A DNA stretch of 50,842 nt, from contig NZ_MZGT01000043.1 in the NCBI RefSeq assembly GCF_002029255.1, positions 1 through 50,842 on the forward strand, read 5' to 3'. Made by a program: the position numbers and the translations under genes. This DNA is from Clostridium chromiireducens (lineage in GTDB: Bacteria > Bacillota > Clostridia > Clostridiales > Clostridiaceae). Position 1 is the stretch's first letter; each line of letters begins with the position of its first letter. A model generated the notes under the pieces. The model made no database searches and was not told where the DNA came from. It saw only the letters and a list, made by a program, of their open reading frames with translations. Below, piece by piece: positions 44,823 through 50,842 of the stretch.

Positions 44823-45746
44823 ATGAGAATCTTTAAGAATACTAATAATCAAATTAGGTCTGGATGGAAAATATTAATTGTATTTATATCATTTTTCCTT
44901 ACAACCTTTGCATCATCATTTATTTTTAGTGCTTTATATGGCATAATTATTTTTATTGTGAAGCCAGAATTATTATCTCAAGGTGATGGGGGCGCAAAAT
45001 ATATTTCCGAACAATTTACAAGTATGTCTTCTATTCCAGGTGCATTTATAAGTTTACTTCAATGTTTATTGATGATATTTTTTGTTATTCTATTCTGGAA
45101 GATATGGGATAAAAGAAAAGTGGCAGACATGGGATTAACAAGTATAAAAAATAGTTGGAAAGATTTGTTCATTGGTTTATTAAGTGGTGCTATATCTTTT
45201 TCATTAGTTGCAATTATATTATTATGTACAAAATCTGTTGAAATGGTAAATAGTATTAACAAACCAAACTTTTCATGGGGGTTAATTATAGAATTAATTA
45301 TTTTCATTTTTGTTGGAATTAATGAGGAGCTTTTTGCAAGAGGATACTGCATGACAGTTTTAAAGCAAACTAAAAAAGCATATGTTCCGATTATTGTATC
45401 ATCAATAATCTTCGCATTAATGCATTCATTAAATCAAGGAATAAGTTTAATTGCATATCTTAACTTATTCTTATTTGGAATTTCTATGGGATATGTATTT
45501 ATAAAAACTAAAAATATATGGATAAGCATTGGATATCATATAACATGGAATTATTTTCAGGGAGACATTTTTGGATTTTTAGTAAGTGGAATTTCTACAA
45601 ACTCCATATATAACATAAAAACAGTTACTCCTAATTTAATTAATGGCGGTAGTTTTGGGCCAGAAGGTGGGTTAGTGGTTACTGCATTACTTATAGCTAC
45701 AATATTTATAATATATAAATTTTTGCCTGAAAGAAAGTATATATGA
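44823..45746 (+). CDS. CPBP-family intramembrane metalloprotease, paralogue 2
   Basis: 307 aa, a clear tandem duplicate of the preceding gene, matching it through most of its length (shared LLCTKSVE, IIFALxHS, NLFLF, YHITWNYFQG, FGFLVSGI, FGPEGG). Motifs NEELFARGY near residue 166, FALMHS and YHITWN keep all catalytic residues, so neither copy looks decayed. ATG 44823 after AAGGGGGATTAG. The N-terminus differs most (TNNQIRSGWKIL). A hairpin at 45726-45767 spans the stop codon. Confidence 0.9.
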   Translation: MRIFKNTNNQIRSGWKILIVFISFFLTTFASSFIFSALYGIIIFIVKPELLSQGDGGAKYISEQFTSMSSIPGAFISLLQCLLMIFFVILFWKIWDKRKVADMGLTSIKNSWKDLFIGLLSGAISFSLVAIILLCTKSVEMVNSINKPNFSWGLIIELIIFIFVGINEELFARGYCMTVLKQTKKAYVPIIVSSIIFALMHSLNQGISLIAYLNLFLFGISMGYVFIKTKNIWISIGYHITWNYFQGDIFGFLVSGISTNSIYNIKTVTPNLINGGSFGPEGGLVVTALLIATIFIIYKFLPERKYI

Positions 45747-45767
45747 GCAGTGAACCTTTCTTTCGGG
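45726..45767 (+). terminator. Hairpin across the stop of CPBP paralogue 2
   Basis: CCTGAAAGAAAG (45726-45737) pairs with CTTTCTTTCGGG (45756-45767), 12 bp with one G-U; the stop codon is in the loop. There is no T-run, so it may act as a 3'-stabiliser more than a terminator. Confidence 0.55.
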
Positions 45768-45961
45768 TATATAATATGCTTTAAATAATAAACAAAGTTT
45801 AGGTTAAGGTGATTTGTATGTGATATAATTTACATTATAATATTGTAAGTAGTATTATATTGATATATAATATTAAATAAAGTAACTTAAAATGTTATTT
45901 ATAATTATGTTATATTCAATGGTTTGTTTAGGTTTATAGATACCTAACGTGAAACTTAGAC

Positions 45962-46084
45962 TTATGTGATAACTTATTGAAGTTATAAATATTTTCATCT
46001 AATAAGTCTTTGACATATACTTAGAATAACTATTCCTATTCATACTTGTTAGATTTTAGTTTATTTCGGTAAGTTATCACATAA
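45962..46084. repeat. Long inverted repeat before the 96-aa membrane protein
   Basis: TTATGTGATAACTTA (45962-45976) and TAAGTTATCACATAA (46070-46084) are perfect 15-bp arms. Inside, ATCTAATAAGT (about 45998) pairs with ACTTGTTAGAT (about 46044) with one G-U, and GAATA with TATTC near the tip. It is a hairpin of about 123 nt with no ORF. Positions 45768-45961 hold nothing I can assign. Confidence 0.65.
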
Positions 46085-46158
46085 TTATAAGTACAGTTAC
46101 ACATTGGATATGTATAATTACTATAGGATAAATTTAAGGAATGTAGAGGTTAAGTGTG

Positions 46159-46446
46159 ATGAGTGGAGATATTAAAAAGTATATATATATTATTGGAGGA
46201 ATAGGCATAGTTTTTATAGTTGGAACTATAATATTAAATCTTCTTCCATGGCTTTTATTAATTGGATTAATATCGTACATTGGAGTAAAGATTGCCGGTT
46301 TCATTAAAAAGAAAAAAGCAAAAAAAACTGCAAATAATTTTAATGATTCAGATGATTATCAAAGTTATAAAATAGAAACTGATGATTACACTACAGGAGA
46401 GATTATCGATGTTGAGTATGAAGATGTGGATAGCAAGAAAAAATAA
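46159..46446 (+). CDS. Small membrane protein of unknown function
   Basis: 95 aa. Two adjacent hydrophobic stretches (about residues 8-27 and 30-48) form one hairpin or two membrane helices, followed by a Lys-rich patch (KKKKAKKT) and an acidic, Tyr/Asp-rich cytoplasmic tail. I use ATG 46159 with AGAGGT 9 nt upstream; GTG 46156 is possible. It is not similar to any family I can name with confidence. It is transcribed alone and followed by a terminator at 46465. Confidence 0.72.
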   Translation: MSGDIKKYIYIIGGIGIVFIVGTIILNLLPWLLLIGLISYIGVKIAGFIKKKKAKKTANNFNDSDDYQSYKIETDDYTTGEIIDVEYEDVDSKKK

Positions 46447-46464
46447 TACTTGATTTTATTGAAA

Positions 46465-46492
46465 AACTCAGTTCATGAACTGGGTTTTATTT
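46465..46492 (+). terminator. Intrinsic terminator
   Basis: AACTCAGTTC (46465-46474) pairs with GAACTGGGTT (46477-46486) with one G-U, then TTTATTT. Confidence 0.78.
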
Positions 46493-46648
46493 AAATTACT
46501 TATAAAAGCGCAAAGTTGATAAATTCTCTCTGCAGACAAAATTACTTAAAACTATATTTCAGTTGAAAAGATACCGAAAATAATATTCGCATACTTATGC
46601 AAAAAGTTAGCTGTATTTGGGTTAATCACATGAATTATTTATTGTTAA

Positions 46649-46677
46649 TTGATAAAAATGTAGCAATAATGTATAAT
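46649..46677 (+). promoter_or_regulatory. icd promoter
   Basis: TTGATA (46649-46654) and TATAAT (46672-46677) with a 17-bp spacer, about 115 bp before the icd start. The intergenic stretch 46493-46648 holds nothing else I can assign. Confidence 0.7.
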
Positions 46678-46792
46678 TATCTTTATGAAGTAAGGCATCT
46701 AAAAGAAGACAACAGGTGAATAAAATAGTCACTTACTTATTTCTTTTTAAAGATACTTAGTGATAATATAAGCAATATAGGAGGCAATAAAT

Positions 46793-48001
46793 ATGGAAAA
46801 GATTAAAATGTTAACTCCATTAGTTGAAATGGATGGAGATGAAATGACTAGAATTATTTGGGGCGCAATAAAAGAGGAGTTATTAAATCCTTTTATTGAA
46901 TTAAATACAGAATACTATGATCTTGGATTAGAATATAGAAATGAGACTGATGATCAAGTTACTGTAGATGCTGCAGAAGCTATCAAAAAATATAAGGTAG
47001 GGGTAAAGTGTGCAACTATTACGCCAAATGCAGCAAGAGTTAAAGAATATGATTTAAAAGAAATGTGGAAAAGTCCTAATGGTACTATAAGAGCAATTTT
47101 AGATGGAACAGTATTTAGAGCACCAATTATAGTAGAACCAGTAAAACCATACGTTAGAACATGGAAAAAGCCTATAACTATAGCAAGACATGCTTATGGA
47201 GATGTATATAGAGATGTAGAAATGAAGATAGAAGGAAAAGGTAAGTGTGAACTTGTATTTACTTCAGAAACTGGTGAAGAAAAAAGAGAGTTAGTACATA
47301 ACTTTGCAGGTGATGGAGTAGTTCTTGGTATGCATAACCTTAATGAGTCTATTGAAAGTTTTGCAAGAGCTTGTTTCGGTTTCGCACTAGATACTAAGCA
47401 AGACTTATGGTTTGCAACTAAGGATACAATTTCAAAGAAATATGACCATACATTTAAAGATATATTCCAAGAAATATTTGATGCAGAATATAAAGCTAAG
47501 TTTGATGAAGCAGGAATTGAGTATTTCTACACATTAATAGATGATGTTGTAGCTAGAGTAGTTAAATCAGAAGGCGGAATAATATGGGCGTGCAAGAATT
47601 ACGATGGAGATGTAATGAGTGACATGGTTGCTACAGCTTTTGGTTCACTTGCAATGATGACATCAGTATTAGTTTCACCAGAAGGAAACTATGAATATGA
47701 AGCAGCTCATGGTACTGTTCAAAGACATTACTATAAGCACTTAAAAGGTGAAGAAACATCAACAAATTCAATTGCAACTATATTTGCATGGTCTGGAGCG
47801 TTAAAGAAAAGAGGAGAATTAGATAATAATTCAGCTTTAGTGGATTTTGCAGATAAATTAGAAAAGGCTTCAATAAAGACAATTGAAGATGGAATAATGA
47901 CTAAGGATTTAGCATCACTTGCAGAGCATGACAATATTCAGACTCTAAATACTTTTGATTTTATAAAAGCAATTAGAAAAACATTAGAAGAAATAATATA
48001 A
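46793..48001 (+). CDS. icd: NADP-dependent isocitrate dehydrogenase, eukaryote-like type
   Basis: Oxidises isocitrate to 2-oxoglutarate with NADPH formation. 402 aa, of the homodimeric subfamily shared with eukaryotes (IDH II): [13 protein letters not shown] at the start, [16 protein letters not shown] substrate loop with SxN and arginines, then [11 protein letters not shown] metal ligands and [11 protein letters not shown] coenzyme loop. ATG 46793 after GGAGG. It has its own promoter and a strong terminator. Its product feeds glutamate synthesis by the gltB/gltD pair 3.3 kb upstream, though the two are separate units. In clostridia with incomplete TCA cycles this is the anabolic branch. Confidence 0.96.
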   Translation: MEKIKMLTPLVEMDGDEMTRIIWGAIKEELLNPFIELNTEYYDLGLEYRNETDDQVTVDAAEAIKKYKVGVKCATITPNAARVKEYDLKEMWKSPNGTIRAILDGTVFRAPIIVEPVKPYVRTWKKPITIARHAYGDVYRDVEMKIEGKGKCELVFTSETGEEKRELVHNFAGDGVVLGMHNLNESIESFARACFGFALDTKQDLWFATKDTISKKYDHTFKDIFQEIFDAEYKAKFDEAGIEYFYTLIDDVVARVVKSEGGIIWACKNYDGDVMSDMVATAFGSLAMMTSVLVSPEGNYEYEAAHGTVQRHYYKHLKGEETSTNSIATIFAWSGALKKRGELDNNSALVDFADKLEKASIKTIEDGIMTKDLASLAEHDNIQTLNTFDFIKAIRKTLEEII

Positions 48002-48016
48002 TTTTATTATAAAGAT

Positions 48017-48068
48017 AAGCTGTATCAAAATAAAAAGTGATTTTTATTTTGATACAGCTTACTTTTTT
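48017..48068 (+). terminator. Intrinsic terminator after icd
   Basis: A 20-bp perfect stem (48017-48036 with 48041-48060), loop GTGA, then T to 48068. Confidence 0.94.
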
Positions 48069-48201
48069 ATGGATAAAAGGCATTACGTAATTTAATATTA
48101 TAATCATTAAATTATAATATTAAATATTTATGATGATATTGGTTTTTAATGAAAGTATATAATTCTAAAAAAAATTTCAAAGATTTAGGTATCGCTTAAA
48201 A

Positions 48202-48238
48202 ATAGTTTAAATTACCCTAAATTTAAACTATATATAAT
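48202..48238 (+). promoter_or_regulatory. Palindrome next to a -10 box before the kinase gene
   Basis: ATAGTTTAAATT (48202-48213) and AATTTAAACTAT (48220-48231) are perfect 12-bp arms 6 nt apart; TATAAT follows at 48233-48238. A dyad covering the -35 zone suggests an operator. The rest of the 48069-48410 gap is AT-rich with short A/T repeats and no ORF. Confidence 0.5.
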
Positions 48239-48410
48239 GAGACTGTGTAAAAAAATGTAGATTTTTTGTATGAATTATTATATTATGTTAATGTATAATT
48301 GTTTCTGTAAAAATATAATATTTGCAAGCAATTATTGGATTTAATGTAAGTATATATTTAAACTTATCATTTAGCAAAAGTTTCATATCTATAAATAGAA
48401 GGTGGATTAA

Positions 48411-50213
48411 GTGAATACTATTAATAATAACAGATACAGAAATATACTTGGAACCATTTCTATCGCAAAATTTGGAGTATTATTGATTATTTCAATAATA
48501 AGTATGAACGAATTATTGAAAAGTCCAGATTACTTAAATCAGATCCCGTTAAACAATTATGTCATTTTATTTATCCCAGCATTGTTAATAATCACTATTT
48601 TATTATGGTCATTTTCATATATATATATATTTAAATATAAAAATATTAAAACTGTTCAAATAGTTGAAGATAGTGCTTTTACTTTTATGTTGTGTATATT
48701 GATATTTTTATCGAATACATATCAAAGTCAGTATAAGTATTTGTTTTTATTTAGCATTATTTCATCAACAATATCATTAGGTAAAAAATATGGTTTAATA
48801 GTTGCAACATTATCATCATTTATCATATTTTTTATAGACTTATTTTTTGCTCCAAATTTAAGAGTTAATATATATTTTGAAAATGATTTGATGCTAGCAT
48901 TAGGATTTATTATGGTTGCATGGGTTTTAGGGGAATATAAAAAATTTGAAAGTGACCAAAGAGAATTGTTAGAGTCGGAGCTAAAAGAACAGCTAAGACA
49001 ACATGATTATATCGAAGAAATGTTATTAAAAAATGAAGATTGTTATAATTTACTAATTAAATATTCTTACTATTCAATTATGATTCACGATAGTGAGAAA
49101 ATATTATATTTAAATAAAAAAGCTATAGAATTGTTTGGAATAAACTCATTAGAAGAAATGAAAAAAAAATATCTCACTGCTTTTTACAATACAGATGATT
49201 ATAAAAAAATAAAGGGAAAATATCTAGATATAATAAATAATAAAAAGTCAGCGGTATCCTTTGAAGAAAAAATTATAAATAACAAAGGCAAGAAGATCAA
49301 TGTTCATAATATCTCTACATATTGCGTTTATGGAAAAATGCCTGTAATACTAACTATCATGAGAGATATTACACCAGAAAAACAAGTACAAAAATTAAAA
49401 GACGAAGTAAAGGAAAATATTAAGTTATTAAATGAAACCCAGCAACAGAACAGATTTATAACTGAATTTTTTTCTAATATATCGCATGAATTAAAGACGC
49501 CTTTAAATGTGATATTTTCTTCACTTCAATTATTGAATGTATATGATGATGAAGAATTTATCAAAAATAGAAAGAAATATTTAGATGTAATGAAACAAAA
49601 TTGCTATAGGTTAATTAAATTAGTTAATAATTTATTAGATATAGTAAAATATGATTCTGGATTTATTATTCCAAATATGCAGAATGAAGATATTGTTTAT
49701 GTGGTTGAAACCATTGCTATGTCTATAGTTCCATATGCTGAAGACAAGGGGATAGAATTGGTATTTGATACTGATATTGAAGAGAAAATTATTGCTTTTG
49801 ATGTGGACAAAATGGAAAGAATAATTTTAAATTTACTTTCAAACGCCTTGAAGTTTACAGATAGGGGCGGATATATATATATAAGCATAAAAGATAAAAA
49901 TGAAAAAGTCGAGATATCTGTTAAAGATACAGGAATAGGAATAGCTGTTGATAAAAAGGAATTTATATTTGGAAGATTTACTCAAGTGAACAAGAGTTTA
50001 AAAAGAAATCATGAAGGAACTGGTATAGGACTTTCGCTTGTAAAATCTTTCGTAGAATTACATAATGGTGAAATTAAACTTGAAAGTAAATTAGGTCATG
50101 GAAGTGAATTTACTGTTGTGTTACCTTCAAGGCAATCCGAGGAAACGAAGGTTGAAACAGAGATAAAAGACAATGTGATTGAAAGAGTTAGCATGGAATT
50201 ATCTGACATATAG
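48411..50213 (+). CDS. Membrane PAS sensor histidine kinase (orphan)
   Basis: 600 aa. Six membrane helices (to about residue 175), a short coiled coil, a PAS domain (about 205-325), a second coiled coil, HisKA with phospho-acceptor His in NISHELKTPLN near residue 358, and HATPase_c with N box LLSNALKFTD, G1 VKDTGIGI, F box FGRFTQ and G2 GTGIGLSLVKSF. No receiver domain and no response regulator gene next to it, as for orphan kinases that act on Spo0A in clostridia; that link is inference. GTG 48411 with GAAGGTGG upstream. Confidence 0.92.
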   Translation: MNTINNNRYRNILGTISIAKFGVLLIISIISMNELLKSPDYLNQIPLNNYVILFIPALLIITILLWSFSYIYIFKYKNIKTVQIVEDSAFTFMLCILIFLSNTYQSQYKYLFLFSIISSTISLGKKYGLIVATLSSFIIFFIDLFFAPNLRVNIYFENDLMLALGFIMVAWVLGEYKKFESDQRELLESELKEQLRQHDYIEEMLLKNEDCYNLLIKYSYYSIMIHDSEKILYLNKKAIELFGINSLEEMKKKYLTAFYNTDDYKKIKGKYLDIINNKKSAVSFEEKIINNKGKKINVHNISTYCVYGKMPVILTIMRDITPEKQVQKLKDEVKENIKLLNETQQQNRFITEFFSNISHELKTPLNVIFSSLQLLNVYDDEEFIKNRKKYLDVMKQNCYRLIKLVNNLLDIVKYDSGFIIPNMQNEDIVYVVETIAMSIVPYAEDKGIELVFDTDIEEKIIAFDVDKMERIILNLLSNALKFTDRGGYIYISIKDKNEKVEISVKDTGIGIAVDKKEFIFGRFTQVNKSLKRNHEGTGIGLSLVKSFVELHNGEIKLESKLGHGSEFTVVLPSRQSEETKVETEIKDNVIERVSMELSDI

Positions 50214-50261
50214 TCACGTGAATTTGAAAATAGTTTGTCGATAAGATGGGAGAGATGTAAG

Positions 50262-50732
50262 TTGTTTGAAATGTCACTAATATATTTGATTGGAATATCA
50301 GTCCCTGAAAGTTTGCTTTTTGTTTGGGCATTTTATACTTTGTCACAAACCCCAATAAATATTAAGAGGTTCTTTTTGTCTGTTATAGTGAATTTTACTT
50401 TGGTTTGTGGAGTAAGACTCTTACCTATAGACTTTGGGATACATACTTTGCTATTAATAGCAGCATATATATTTACTAATATTTTAATAAATAAAATTAA
50501 CCTAATAACATCAATATTAGTAACTATTAGTGTGATCATAATACAGTTCATAAGTGAATTTATAGATTTATTTATTATTGGACATATATTGAAATATAAT
50601 ATGGAATACATATTGAGCAATCATGTAGCGAAAGTACTGTCTGGACTTCCTGCTTTTATATTTTTTGCATTTTTTGTTGTCTTGGCAAAAATGGCAATAA
50701 GTAAAGTACAAGGTAAAAATTATAATAAATAA
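50262..50732 (+). CDS. Membrane protein resembling an AgrC-type sensor N-terminus
   Basis: I prefer TTG 50262 (156 aa) since GGGAGAG stands upstream of it; an in-frame TTG at 50235 lacks a site. Five hydrophobic segments occupy almost the whole protein. The pattern of short membrane helices without a soluble domain recalls the sensor half of AgrC/GHKL kinases, but no kinase domain follows: the frame ends and a terminator comes 14 bp later. It may be a stand-alone membrane partner of the kinase 48 bp upstream, or a small unknown membrane protein. The family is not identified with confidence. Confidence 0.7.
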   Translation: MFEMSLIYLIGISVPESLLFVWAFYTLSQTPINIKRFFLSVIVNFTLVCGVRLLPIDFGIHTLLLIAAYIFTNILINKINLITSILVTISVIIIQFISEFIDLFIIGHILKYNMEYILSNHVAKVLSGLPAFIFFAFFVVLAKMAISKVQGKNYNK

Positions 50733-50745
50733 AGATATATAATAA

Positions 50746-50800
50746 AGTTCCTATATATAATGATTGGATTGTCTATCATTATATATAGGAACTCTTTTTT
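50746..50800 (+). terminator. Intrinsic terminator at the window end
   Basis: A 19-bp perfect stem (50746-50764 with 50775-50793), loop of 10 nt, then CTTTTTT. It ends the kinase and membrane-protein unit. Positions 50801-50842 hold no feature. Confidence 0.94.
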
Positions 50801-50842
50801 ACGTAAAATATTATAAAGTTAAATAGATAATATAGATTATGT

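Overview
The window comes from the chromosome of a low-GC Firmicute, very probably Clostridium sensu stricto in the C. beijerinckii / saccharobutylicum / saccharoperbutylacetonicum neighbourhood. The grounds are the AT-rich composition, strong GGAGG-type ribosome binding sites with many GTG and TTG starts, a Gram-positive type IV pilus (T4P) operon with no secretin genes, and a glnA - ANTAR regulator - glutamate synthase cluster as known from solventogenic clostridia. I see no tRNA, rRNA, CRISPR array, prophage, transposase or plasmid gene. Nearly all genes are on the plus strand; aspartokinase is the exception.

Layout: (1) 1-9.2 kb: a JAMM-like/HflX fusion GTPase; a small unknown protein behind a hairpin that hides its ribosome binding site; a compact run of nucleotidyltransferase, MocR regulator, YigZ and a TPR-GAF-GGDEF diguanylate cyclase; then YebC on its own promoter. 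(2) 9.2-11.5 kb: a chemoreceptor gene lying between two almost identical terminators. (3) 11.9-28.4 kb: a T4P locus in the order pilT, c-di-GMP-II riboswitch, pilD, pilB, pilC, pilA, pilM, pilN, pilO-like, three minor pilins, and a large secreted vWA-PA14 protein that is probably the tip adhesin. A Wzy/WaaL-like ligase (28.6-30.1 kb) follows behind a pseudoknot-type attenuator. (4) 30.2-34.6 kb: DedA, a damaged or unconventional small ORF with an unknown protein, a LysM protein, and aspartokinase on the minus strand. (5) 34.8-43.5 kb: a tiny terminator-ended RNA candidate, then glnA with an attenuator leader, an ANTAR antiterminator protein, gltB and gltD. (6) 43.5-50.8 kb: two CPBP-family membrane protease paralogues, a small membrane protein, NADP isocitrate dehydrogenase, an orphan hybrid-free histidine kinase and an AgrC-N-terminus-like membrane protein.

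Two themes tie the genes together. The first is c-di-GMP control of the pilus: a diguanylate cyclase gene lies about 4-5 kb upstream, a class II c-di-GMP riboswitch with an overlapping terminator precedes pilD (the geometry suggests an ON switch), and PilB carries the two MshEN c-di-GMP-binding motifs. The second is ammonia assimilation: glutamine synthetase, glutamate synthase, a 2-oxoglutarate-producing isocitrate dehydrogenase, and an ANTAR protein beside attenuator-like leaders.

The intergenic DNA is rich in long hairpins: 121-278 with a shortened relative at 321-377, 30266-30405, 32977-33031, 33043-33230, 45962-46084, and a 3 x 41 bp tandem hairpin repeat at 43479-43601. These look like structured RNAs or hairpin repeat elements and are the least explained sequences here. 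All functional statements rest on reading motifs by eye; no database search was run.
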